Below are positions 38,000 to 57,689 of a stretch of DNA of 64,000 nucleotides, in pieces. The stretch comes from Amoebidium appalachense (lineage: Eukaryota > Ichthyosporea): the NCBI GenBank assembly GCA_963693365.1, contig CAVNZM010000010.1, forward strand, positions 4,464,001 through 4,528,000. Reading direction: 5' to 3'. The notes beneath the pieces are model-generated. The model made no database searches. It saw nothing but the letters and a program-made list of their open reading frames with translations, and was not told where the DNA came from. Each line of letters opens with the position of its first letter. Position 1 is the stretch's first letter. The position numbers were made by a program, and so were the translations under genes.

Positions 38000-40900
38000 C
38001 TATAATTTTGTAGTGATGTGTTTCTCAAGCCAATCAATACATCTAATAAACAGGTCGTAGTTACGCGTGTTTAGTATAAAATCAAGGATGTTGTAATTTA
38101 CAGGTAGGCTATCTTTCTGGGTGTCTGTTGTGAATGTGACGTGTGTGTGTTGCGGTATTATGTGGTCTATCAAACTACATTTGGCGATACATGACCGGTT
38201 AAACTGGTGTGTGTGTGTGTTGTTTGGGCATGCAAATGATGCCACCTTATACTTATTAGATCTCCACTGTATAGCACGTGTACAGTAAAAGCGTGGTAAT
38301 TGATCAATAATACCATCAGCTAGAGAAAGACCAGTTCTACAGGAAGGTAATATGTATTTAGGTGTTATACACTTGCGAGTGCCATATTTGGCAATATGGT
38401 TGAGGCGGTCAGTATATATAAAACGAGACATAAGGCTTAGTTTTTCAAGGTGTATGCTTTCATCGGGTCTAGTGTCGTGTGGTATCTTTTTCCATTTGTT
38501 ATATTGCGTGATTATCTTGTGATTGTGTACATGTTTAATAAGTAAGTGGCAGTCCAAAGTCACACACACACTATTGCGGGGTTTATTTGTATTTGTGCCC
38601 AGGGGAGAAGGGGAGAGAGAGGGGAGGAAAGAGGGGAGAGGTGAGGAGGGGACAGGTCGGATAGAGAAGAGAGGGTGGGAGGGCAAATACTTCTTTAAGC
38701 GGCTTATGTGCTTATTGAATTTCAGCGCGAGATAGGATACTCTAGCAGCTATTGGGACCAGACCATATATCGAGAGCGTTACAGGCCCAGGTTTACAACA
38801 GTTGTTAGATAGAAAGGAGGCAACTTCTGCTTCAAGGAAATTTGCCAAGGGTTTAAGCGCTCTAGTTCTCTCTTTCTTGATCCAAGCGGCGAGAAGGGGT
38901 AAACCATATTCACATGCCGGGAAGACAAAAGTGCGAATAAATGTAAGTCTAATAGAAGGATGGAGGGGTGTGTCTTTAAAAATATTAGCCGAGAAGAAAG
39001 CTAACCGCTTACGAGCCAACTCTACCCTCTTTTCGACCATATGGGGAAACATAACACCAACAGAATCAACCGGAACACCAAGATATTTGTATTCTGGAAC
39101 TATAGGTACAGGTTTAGATGATAATGTAAATGTGTGTAAATTGTTAGCTATATCAGGTACAAGAACACCACATTTGTCTATGTTAAGGATCATAAGGTTT
39201 GCCTTGCACCACTCTGACACTACATCGAACAATCTTTGCAGGCGTCTAGGGGTACGGGCAAGGAGGGACAGATCATCAGCATAGAGAAGTGCAGGCGGAA
39301 AGTTATTAATAGGGTCATCGTTTTCGGCGTAAATCTTGACAGCCAAATCATCTATAAATAGGTTAAACAAAAAGGGGCTAAGCAATGAACCCTGCAAGAG
39401 ACCTCTAGTACGAGCAAAACCATATGAAAGATGCCCATTAACCACAGCTCTACCATAGGTTTGAGACAAGAGTGCTTCTAACAGAACACCAATGCAGTGT
39501 GGTACACCCCGTGCAGCAAGCTTTTCCCATAGGAGACCAGGGGAGACAGAATCGTAAGCAGTTTTCCAATCAATAAAGCCAACATATTGTGCACCAACTT
39601 GCATAGAATCGTGCAGTGCCATTATTTGAACATAACATGAATTGTTTTTACGAAAAGCGGATTGGCATGGGTGTATGTGAAGAATAGATTGAAACCTAGG
39701 GTGATGTGCAAATAACCTAAGTAAGCAAGCTTCAAAGAATCTACGAACAACCTGGGTTAGTGTAATGGGGCGAAAGGATGATATGGGGCCCTCAGAGTCC
39801 TTCTTAACTATGGGGATCACTAAGGTATCTAACCAAGATGACGGGACATGTCCACATTTAACACACCAAGAAAAGAGAGAGCTTAACATGATAGTAAGAT
39901 CAGGTTTAATAGCACGATCACTTTCCTTTTGTGGGTAGGAGGGAACAAGGATTTTAAGAAACCCAGCAGGGAGTCCATCAGGTCCACAAGACTTACTAGA
40001 GCTATAACTAGATATCACAGACCATATGGCATCGGGACTGAAAAAGGGGAGGATCGATTCTATGGGGATAGATGGGTCTACAGGCCACACAATAGGTTTC
40101 TGAGCGGGGGTCCTATCTTTAAACAGTTCCGAGAAATACTTATCAGAGTCTATGAGGGGGTCTCCAGTGGTATCACCAATAATACGAGCAGGGGGGCCAA
40201 ATCGATTCATACTAGCAAGCCGGCGCAAGCTTTCCTTTTGAGACAGGGGTTCACCTAGTCTAGCGGGAGTGGTGTTTGGTAACAAGAGAGCATCGGGGTA
40301 TTCCTTCCTACCACCGCCAGCATAATCACCGAGATCTATCAAATCATCAACAATAAAGTTAGTGCATGTATCTAGTACGAGATGTGAATCTGGCCTGGCT
40401 TGTGCAGATTCTAATAGGCGCATATATATAGGGTGTTTCGTAGCATAGCATACACATACATCAACTCTACCCCACTGTGACTTAAGCTGGGATAGACGGA
40501 GGTGAAAGGTGGGAGGGGGAGGGGGGAGCAGATCAAGGGAGATCTTAGGTAGGAAAAGGATAGGAGAGTGGTCAGATGACCTAGAGAGGTTAGGAGGGAG
40601 AGAGAGTTTTGACATGGTTGATGGCCAAAAGGCCACTCCCCAGTCGGTGTTGTGGGCATGGGATATTTGAGGGAACCGCAAAGTGTGACTTTGGACATAC
40701 CTTGCTAAAGGGATAGCACGCTCCGGGGGCTTAGATGGGTACCCGACACTCACTTGCAGTGTGTCTGTGTGGTGGAGTCGCGTGTTAAAATCACCTAAAA
40801 TAACAGTGGACATTGGTAACTGTGACAACTCGTGAGTCAATTCGACAACCGACATAGATGGTGGGTAATATACAAAAGTAAAAACATTAGAAAGAAACTC

Positions 40901-41194
40901 TATAGAAACCGAGAATTCCGTTTTTGCTACCGGTTTGCACTTCACTCTCACGTGTGGTGCGGCAAGTACAATAATGCCTCGGTTTTTCGCGTAACCGGGG
41001 TGTGTGGATGTGTCGACCAATGTAGAGTTGAATTTGTGGTGGTTTTTAAACTGTGTTTCGCAAATCACTGTAAACGTGTGGTTGTTTGTCTGTTGTTGTA
41101 TGTAGCTGATTTTATCGTCGAGTGTCCCGGGGGGGAGGCCCTTTTGGGGGCCCAGTGTCCGAGCATTCCAGAAGAAGAAGGATAAATTAGGCAT
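38000..41194 (-). CDS. LINE ORF2: endonuclease-reverse transcriptase
   Basis: An intact 1064-residue frame from ATG (41194) to TAG. The N-terminal AP-type endonuclease spans about residues 1-220, with FFFWNARTLG, VICETQF, ILGDFNTRLH and SDHSPILF. The reverse transcriptase spans about 370-720, with SFRPITLTQVVRRFFEACLL, GFIDWKTAYDSVS, RGLLQGSLLSPFLFNLFIDD and the catalytic LLYADDLSLL. A Lys/Arg-rich C-terminus follows. Known: such proteins nick target DNA and copy their own RNA by target-primed reverse transcription. No RNase H domain was seen, and the clade within EN-type LINEs is unresolved. All motifs are present, so the copy could be active. Confidence 0.93.
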   Translation of the reverse strand: MPNLSFFFWNARTLGPQKGLPPGTLDDKISYIQQQTNNHTFTVICETQFKNHHKFNSTLVDTSTHPGYAKNRGIIVLAAPHVRVKCKPVAKTEFSVSIEFLSNVFTFVYYPPSMSVVELTHELSQLPMSTVILGDFNTRLHHTDTLQVSVGYPSKPPERAIPLARYVQSHTLRFPQISHAHNTDWGVAFWPSTMSKLSLPPNLSRSSDHSPILFLPKISLDLLPPPPPTFHLRLSQLKSQWGRVDVCVCYATKHPIYMRLLESAQARPDSHLVLDTCTNFIVDDLIDLGDYAGGGRKEYPDALLLPNTTPARLGEPLSQKESLRRLASMNRFGPPARIIGDTTGDPLIDSDKYFSELFKDRTPAQKPIVWPVDPSIPIESILPFFSPDAIWSVISSYSSSKSCGPDGLPAGFLKILVPSYPQKESDRAIKPDLTIMLSSLFSWCVKCGHVPSSWLDTLVIPIVKKDSEGPISSFRPITLTQVVRRFFEACLLRLFAHHPRFQSILHIHPCQSAFRKNNSCYVQIMALHDSMQVGAQYVGFIDWKTAYDSVSPGLLWEKLAARGVPHCIGVLLEALLSQTYGRAVVNGHLSYGFARTRGLLQGSLLSPFLFNLFIDDLAVKIYAENDDPINNFPPALLYADDLSLLARTPRRLQRLFDVVSEWCKANLMILNIDKCGVLVPDIANNLHTFTLSSKPVPIVPEYKYLGVPVDSVGVMFPHMVEKRVELARKRLAFFSANIFKDTPLHPSIRLTFIRTFVFPACEYGLPLLAAWIKKERTRALKPLANFLEAEVASFLSNNCCKPGPVTLSIYGLVPIAARVSYLALKFNKHISRLKKYLPSHPLFSIRPVPSSPLPSFLPSLSPSPLGTNTNKPRNSVCVTLDCHLLIKHVHNHKIITQYNKWKKIPHDTRPDESIHLEKLSLMSRFIYTDRLNHIAKYGTRKCITPKYILPSCRTGLSLADGIIDQLPRFYCTRAIQWRSNKYKVASFACPNNTHTHQFNRSCIAKCSLIDHIIPQHTHVTFTTDTQKDSLPVNYNILDFILNTRNYDLFIRCIDWLEKHITTKL

Positions 41195-42371
41195 CGGTTT
41201 GGTCCGACACCTGTGGGGTTGGTTCCCACTTGTCGCTTACGGGGTCGTATGCACGACCTTCCGCCAGCGCGAACAGTTCGCAGAAGAGCTCGATTTCCAT
41301 CTCGCATCGGCGTTTGCGCTCGAGCAGTTTCTCACCAGAAAACATTGGTTCCTTCGTGTCCGTGTCTATCACGCTCGTAGCATCGTTTTCCAACTTTGCG
41401 AGGAACTCTTTTGCCTTGCTGATGCGTACACGACAACGTGTGGCGCACGCATTCTTAGCAGACACTTTACGTTCTTTGTCTGCTTTCTGAATGTTTTCCG
41501 GCGCGCATGGGTCGTAGCTTGGGAGGTGGGTGAAGAAGCTTCCACACCCCTTTGTCGCGTCACGGATGAACGCACGGTTATAGTCGCCCCGTACTGCTAC
41601 TTCCAGCACATCGTATCCAATGAAGGACAGACAAAGGATGCGAGAGCACCGGAAGCCGAGAGCCTTGAAGATGGACCACATGGCCCTGTGTGGGCGTCTG
41701 CCGTGCTTGACTTTGAAATACACCCTCTCGTATTTGGGTGGGATGTTGATGTTACCGTTTGCTTGGGTGTTCCCCTTAGCCGGCGGTTTGGGAGGGGAGT
41801 TGCGGCGGTACTCGTTGCCTGCAAGAATGCTGGCATATGTTTCCTTGGCAATTTGGCGGAGCTCGGGTGTTTTACGAGAGTTCGCATATTCTAGGAACTC
41901 TGCCGGGAGCTGTGCTTCCGGTCCTGTGTTGTTTTGTGTTGGGGTGGAAATGTCTCCGTCGCGAGATGTTTGCTCATGAGTTTTGGGGTTTTGCGATCCA
42001 CTAATGTTTAGCTGGGCTGTGAGTGAATCAATGGTGAGCTTGAGTTGGGTATTTTCTGTTTGGAGTTTTTCTATCATGTTCTTGAGTGGTAACAGCTCAT
42101 TTAGCTGTTTCTTAACGAGGGCAAGTTCTGCCAGTACTGTATCAACCGAAAGTTTCGGCATGGTTGTTATTGTGTTTCTACGGAGTGGTGTGGTGTTATT
42201 CTGAATGGGTAGTGTATTGTAAATAGGTGTTGCGCTTAGTCTAAGGCGATGTTTTTCTGGTTGTGCATCTGTGGTAGGTGTATCTGCTGGACGTTTTAAT
42301 GGTCGCACATGTGTGATGGGTGTAGATGGAACTTTGAAAGAGGTTCTGAAACGATTATAGGCATGTGCCAT
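41187..42371 (-). CDS. LINE ORF1: coiled-coil nucleic-acid-binding protein
   Basis: A 394-residue frame starting ATGGCACATGCC. Residues 1 to about 65 are basic and Thr/Pro-rich. Residues about 70-125 form a heptad-like coiled coil (LALVKKQLNELLPLKNMIEK). About 205-290 (YERVYFKVKHGRRPHRAMWS through the SFIGYDVLEVAVRGDY strand) looks like an RRM-type fold as in many ORF1 proteins. The C-terminus is charged and helical. No CCHC knuckle was seen. By family it would act as the RNA chaperone that trimerises through the coiled coil and coats the LINE RNA (inference). Its stop overlaps the ORF2 start by 8 nt. Confidence 0.8.
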   Translation of the reverse strand: MAHAYNRFRTSFKVPSTPITHVRPLKRPADTPTTDAQPEKHRLRLSATPIYNTLPIQNNTTPLRRNTITTMPKLSVDTVLAELALVKKQLNELLPLKNMIEKLQTENTQLKLTIDSLTAQLNISGSQNPKTHEQTSRDGDISTPTQNNTGPEAQLPAEFLEYANSRKTPELRQIAKETYASILAGNEYRRNSPPKPPAKGNTQANGNINIPPKYERVYFKVKHGRRPHRAMWSIFKALGFRCSRILCLSFIGYDVLEVAVRGDYNRAFIRDATKGCGSFFTHLPSYDPCAPENIQKADKERKVSAKNACATRCRVRISKAKEFLAKLENDATSVIDTDTKEPMFSGEKLLERKRRCEMEIELFCELFALAEGRAYDPVSDKWEPTPQVSDQTDA

Positions 42372-42712
42372 GACATGGATGGGGGTGTTCCCCGGCCCTT
42401 AGGGCCACGGATGGCCTGGTTTAGGGGTGGATGCGCGAAGGATACTATTTATTAGCAGATAATAAAGAGCGACATTTGAATCGATGTGTGCGACTGAATC
42501 CACCCCATATTGGTTGCTGAATTCGAGCTCGAAATGCATCATGTCGTCTTATAATACGGGTAATAAAAGACCAGTTTTCCCGACTGCATTCAGCACGCGA
42601 AACACAGTCAGATAGAATACATGTTGAACACAAAGATTGCATTACGTGCTAACAGCATATCACTGAAAAACAGTGCCCCCCCTCCCCCCCCCCCTGCCCA
42701 GGTCCAATTTGC

Positions 42713-42719
<7 letters not shown>

Positions 42720-42788
<69 letters not shown>

Positions 42789-42820
42789 CCCCCCAACCCC
42801 CCACCCCCATTTCACCCCTA

Positions 42821-42862
<42 letters not shown>

Positions 42863-42913
42863 TGCATCACACCTGCCCACACCCACCGACACGCCGTCTA
42901 CCCACACACCCAG

Positions 42914-42990
<77 letters not shown>

Positions 42991-43023
42991 CCCACACGCA
43001 CACACACATACAAAAGCACACAT
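42720..43023. repeat. Very long poly-C blocks, poly-A and (CA)n
   Basis: Three C-tracts (about 65, 40 and 36 bases) followed by about 25 A and then (CA)n, leading into the second palindrome-array copy. Same order as at 36380-36480. Confidence 0.95.
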
Positions 43024-43412
43024 TAGGGGCAAACCACAGTGGCTGTCAACTTGCTCCAGGCAGGCAGAACTGTTCTGCAACGAATTTTTCTGCAAAAAGC
43101 AGAATTATACAGCAAAGCAGAATTATTCTGCTCTGTGCAGATTTACCATACTTTGAGCAGAATCATTTTGAGTTTAGCAGACTGGATATGTAAAAAGCAG
43201 AGGTAAAAGTTAGTACCGCAGAATCGTTCTGCTCACAGCAGCAGAATCAACTTGCTCTAAGCAGAATAATTCTGCTTTTAGAAGAATAACTCTGGTTTGA
43301 CAGAAGCTGCTTTGGCCGAGTATTTCTGTTTTTTGCCGACAATTCTGCTTTTTTTGATTCTGTTTTTATCAGAATTTCCGCTCGAAGAAAGTTGATCTGC
43401 CGATGTGGTTAG
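43024..43412. repeat. Palindrome-array element, copy 2
   Basis: A diverged second copy of the element at 36481. It shares the TCAACTTGCTCC left terminus, iterated GCAGAATTATTCTGC dyads, TCATACTTTGAGCA-like and TTCTGCTCACAGCAG landmarks in the same order, and the inverse right terminus ending GATCTGCCGATGTGG...GGCCCAC. Divergence and indels indicate an old duplication. Confidence 0.78.
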
Positions 43413-43419
43413 GCCCACA

Positions 43420-43480
<61 letters not shown>

Positions 43481-43505
43481 ATACACACACACGCACGCAC
43501 GCACG

Positions 43506-43585
<80 letters not shown>

Positions 43586-43650
43586 GCACGCACGCACGCA
43601 CGCACGCGCGCACACACACACACACACACGCACGCGCGCCCGTGCACACA
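43413..43650. repeat. (CA)n array with GCAC islands
   Basis: About 235 bp of CA repeats with (GCAC)n islands; no gene. Confidence 0.95.
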
Positions 43651-43679
43651 TCATCCACGTGTAGTACTAATTAAAACCT

Positions 43680-44277
43680 GTTTCGGTGATCACCCGGCCA
43701 TGTTTCACTTATTTTTTGTCCCACAATCAAAGTTTCAAAAAGTATCCCCCTTGAACTAGGCTAGGACTGCAGCTAAATTTTGGGTGACCTGCTCTCAGCA
43801 AGTGGGGATGTACGTGCATGAACACATATGCAACATGTCCCCCCATAATTATGTAGGGCATACTGTCCGGACACGGGCATCACAGGTCGCCCCGGATATA
43901 CATGGTTGCAAAATTCGAAATTTGAAATTATTATAATAATCTATGGTAATCATGTCACCTGCTTTGAGTCTAGGTACACAAAAAAACGATTTCCTCTAGA
44001 TGCATGTGGCGCACAGCCGCTTGACTCGTACAATGTCATCATGAACCGTTGACAGGCATAGCACGATGTATTATACAGATGCACAATACTCACAGATCCC
44101 CCCCCCCTCCCCCCCCCTGCCTCCCCCCCCTCCTCCCCCCCCCCCCCCCCCTCCCCCCTCCCCCCCTCCCCCCCGGTGACCTATGATTCACAAACACGCA
44201 CGTGCTTCAGTGCTTACCCACTACACATACCCCCGGGCCGGATCCCCCACCCGCCCACCCACATGCCTAGACTGAAG

Positions 44278-44326
<49 letters not shown>

Positions 44327-44710
44327 CGCCCGCCCGCCCGCCCCGCCCCGCCCGCCCGCCCGCCCGCCCGCCCACACGCTCTCCCGCCCGCCCGCCCGCC
44401 CCGCCCGCCCGCCCGCCCGTCCACCCGCCTGCCCAAACAAACATACAACCCAACACACACTATAAAGAGTGACATGCGAGCACACATGCACACACACAAC
44501 TGTCAACCCCCCTCACAGCACACACACACACACACACACACGGCAACAAAGGATAGGATGTGCATGCTTTGCATAACTTGCATTGCATTGTCCTTTGTGA
44601 ATATGTACCGTACTGTAGTTCTGTGACGCATCCCCCCCCCCCCCCCCCCCCCCCCCCCCGGCCCAACACCACCACCACCGCCACCACACACACACACACA
44701 CACACACAAA

Positions 44711-44742
<32 letters not shown>

Positions 44743-44910
44743 CACACGCACACACACATACACACACACACCAACACCGGTACGGCGGGCCAACACACAC
44801 ACCAACACTGCCACTTACTCCCCATTATGCAACTTCTCCGTACATATCAAATTCGGCCATATTTTGACGTAAGAAAGGAATGCATGCTCTTCTATAACAA
44901 TTTCTCTTTA
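43680..44910. repeat. Composite degenerate repeat, copy 3
   Basis: Blocks in the same order as at 33600-35150: GGTGATCACCCGGCC (43685), TCCCACAATCAAAG (43719), GGGTGACCTGC (43782), TGAACACATATGCAA (43819), a CATGTGGCGCACAG block (44004), poly-C, a (CCCG)n-rich stretch (44330-44420), the TGCATGCTTTGC...TTTGTGAATATGTACC block (44558-44615) and the ATATTTTGACG...GAAAGGAATGCATGCTCTT block (44858-44893). Confidence 0.72.
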
Positions 44911-44999
44911 CACCCCTCTTCCCCCCCCCCCCCCTCCCCCCCCTTTCCCCCCCTCTTCCCCCCCCCCCCCCCCCCCCCCCTCTTCCACCCTCGACACCT

Positions 45000-46250
45000 C
45001 CCGGCTAACTTCGATTTTTTCTAGTTCTGTCCCAAATTAAAGCCCAAATAATCTCTATTATAATTTTCTCAGGACGGCTGCTCAAAACTTGGCCCACCTG
45101 CCCTCAGTGGAGTAATTGAATGAACACACATGCACAGATTAATGCCGTCTTTGCTGGAGGCACACTTTCCAGATGCGGGTAACGCATATATGGGTCGCCC
45201 CGTATGTTTGCCAAGAGTTTTTTCAATTTACGCTTCGACTTCCAATCATTGAATACATCAGACGCAAGTATGTAGTCTGATAAGCTGAGAGCCTGGGTAT
45301 ACGAGGAACTATTTTCCCAACTGCACATGGCGGGTCCGATATGTACATGTTGATCACAGGGATGCCATGATCACGTGCTCATATGTCAGACGATAGTTTC
45401 AAACCCCCCTCTCCCCCCCCTCCCCCCTCCCCCCTCCCCCCTCCCCATCCCCCACTCACCCATCCACTTATCCACCCACCCCAAATCAAAAAAAAAACAC
45501 ACACGCCGTGATACACCCATGTAACGGTACACGAAGACACAGACTCAAATATATAAACCGTACACATTCACCACATGTTAGGGATTGGCGCGGCGCGCGC
45601 ACAAACACACCGATACATCATAAACACAATGGGGCACGAGTAGCCGTACATTTATTCAGTCAGCTTCCAGCCGTATATGATACACTTTCCAGCAGCATCA
45701 AGGCTTTCTACCGGTTAAGCAGCATCAGGAATCATGTATAGTACTCAGTAGACCAGTTTTACTATCGACATCAACACAATTTGTACTTTTTGTATGCCCT
45801 TCTAACCTCACTTGCTTTCGTGTTTCATACTTTCATCACCACCCGGTCAGCCTCTTGTCGAGGGTATTTACTGCACACGTATGTACAGTGTAATCATTTT
45901 TGACGTTACATTACAAACATTGCCAGCTCACACTGAGATTTTCTCTAATTCTGTCCCACAATCCAAAGCCCAAAAGGTATCCCTGATATATAAAGCACAG
46001 GACGGCTCCTCAAAACTTTGGTGACCTGCACTCAGTAAAGTGATTGCATGAACACACATGCAATTGACTGAAACTTTCTCCCATCCTGGAAGCATACTTT
46101 CCGGATTTGGGAGATACATACACAAGCCACCCCTTATGATTGCAAAATTAGACACACACACCTCGAACTTGTAATGAATGGTTGTAAGAGGCCCGGCCTA
46201 GTGTCGTCTGCATAGATCCGGGCCATGCGAAGAGCTTTTGTCCCGACTGC
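45000..46250. repeat. Composite degenerate repeats, copies 4 and 5 (partial)
   Basis: Two partial units recognisable by TCCCAAATTAAAGCCC (45033) and TCCCACAATCCAAAGCCC (45955), then GCCCACCTGCCCTCAGT (45091) and GGTGACCTGCACTCAGT (46020), and then TGAACACACATGCA (45121 and 46050). The sequence from 46250 to 46854 has no recognised feature beyond poly-A (46689-46719). Confidence 0.65.
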
Positions 46251-46577
46251 GTATTTGAAAAAAGGACAGACGCAAATTTGGCACACTCACAGGGCCTGAA
46301 ACAAAAGGGCAAGAAAAGGACGGGATGTCTTTTGGGACTTAAGTGAGCGTCTAACCATATGCATTTTACTCAGAACACAACTTCTTTATAAATATACATA
46401 AAGCCATACATGCACACCATACTCCTGTGTTTTGGTACACCCATTGTAGTCGAAGGTGACCAAAAACCTCTAGCGTGGTTAATACACGGCTCTGCGTTCA
46501 CTATATAATAGGAAAGTGGGTGTAGTAGCAAACAGCAGCTTTAAAAAGCGATAAAAGAAGCATTCGTGTTGGGTTGT

Positions 46578-46583
46578 TTTATT
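46578..46583 (-). terminator. Candidate polyadenylation signal of the GTPBP-like gene
   Basis: AATAAA on the minus strand about 275 nt after the stop at 46855. Position and motif only. Confidence 0.3.
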
Positions 46584-46854
46584 ACTACCGCCTACAAGCA
46601 TCAGATGCAAAAAGCGTTCATAGGACACACAAAAAGACATACATTCGGAGAACAAGGTGACACGGTCTACCTATGCAAGAAGAAGAAGAAGGCAAAAAAA
46701 AAAAAAAAAAAAAAAAAAAGCAGCATGCACACGTGTGCGCGTATGCATGTTTATATTTATACATCAAACATTATATTTGATTCATATACTGTCACCGGGA
46801 AAGTGAGTATACTAAAGTGTTGCATGCGTAAACCTTTTTAAAACCCCCAGTCGA

Positions 46855-56709
<9,855 letters not shown>

Positions 56710-57562
56710 CCTGCCGCTTGTTTTTCAGCGCTGAGTGTGAGCTATGTGAAGCCAGTTTCTTTCTCTTCTTCCTCTTCTTTTTCTTCCTTCTGCTTCCTTC
56801 TTCTTCTTCTTCTTCTTTTTTTATTTATTTTTTTTTTAACCAATTTGCCGCAGCACCACCAAAAAATAGATTATAAAAATTAAGGAGGACTTGGAAAGGG
56901 AGGAAGACGAATCGGTCAAGCTGTGTACATAGATATTTGTGTGTGCTAGCACAAACGATGTGTAGTAACTGCTCCCGCCTTTTGTATGATGCGTTCAATC
57001 ACTCAGATGAAGACAAGGAAGAATCCAAATGGTGGTAAGAGAAGGTATAAAAAATAAAAGCTAAAAAGGTTTTAGAATGAATAGGGAAGGCTGGCAAAGA
57101 CTCCTTGATCGAATCTAGTGCAAGCGTCGTCGAGAACTAATATTAGTGCATGCGTCTGCGGGAAGTTTAAGCGAATTTATCCGTTAGGCGTTAAGAGTTG
57201 AGGTGGGCCAAGAGGGATAGAGAGTGGAGGGAGAGCCCGGGCATAAAAACGACCTATATAATATTCAGTTTGAACATGTTACTAAGCTCATACGTGTGTG
57301 CATTTTCAAGCCACATCACTGTAAGCTTCATAAGCAAAACTCCTGTCAGGGAAACACGGACTTTAGGCAGGGACCAGCCGCAATATTGTGTCTTTAAAAG
57401 CACAAAGAAAGAGCTGGAGTTCAACACCACATGCTGTTACTGTACTAGCGGCTTTCTGGTGCCAAAAAAAACCAAAACATTAGCTTGACACGAACAAGGT
57501 AAACGCCGCCAACTCTGAGTCACACAGTCACACTGTGTGTGGCTCATATATTCCGTGGCTCA

Positions 57563-57593
57563 TGACGTCATTTGCGGTGACTGCACAGCCAAT
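57563..57593. promoter_or_regulatory. CRE (TGACGTCA) and CCAAT box
   Basis: A perfect palindromic TGACGTCA (57563-57570) is followed by AGCCAATCAGC (CCAAT at 57589-57593), about 860-880 bp upstream of the GTPBP-like start codon. The pairing fits a core promoter upstream of an unseen 5' UTR intron. Function is inferred. Confidence 0.4.
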
Positions 57594-57689
57594 CAGCAGC
57601 AACTTGATGCGTTCCGATCCAGTCGTATGCGCCCGTGAGTCGTGCGTGACCCACGGTTGTAAAAGCTCTTTGAAGACTTTTATTTTTAT

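Larger units (their letters stand above)
37691..42440 (-). mobile_element. Full-length or near full-length LINE, two intact ORFs
   Basis: The minus-strand element has ORF1 (42371-41187) and ORF2 (41194-38000) without stops or frameshifts, and a 3' UTR of about 300 bp. The 3' UTR contains (GT)n, an A run of about 40 on the sense strand (37888-37924), and the terminus shared with the copy at 8181. The 3' boundary at 37691 is defined by that shared end. The 5' boundary (about 42400-42470) is approximate because no second 5' copy is available, and no target duplication was found. It interrupts the composite repeat: the block preceding the insertion (TGAAAACACATGCAATC) resumes at 42600 with ACACAGTCAGATA. 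Confidence 0.88.

Noticed and set aside
41199-41894. 231-codon plus-strand frame
   Set aside because: Antisense shadow of LINE ORF1.
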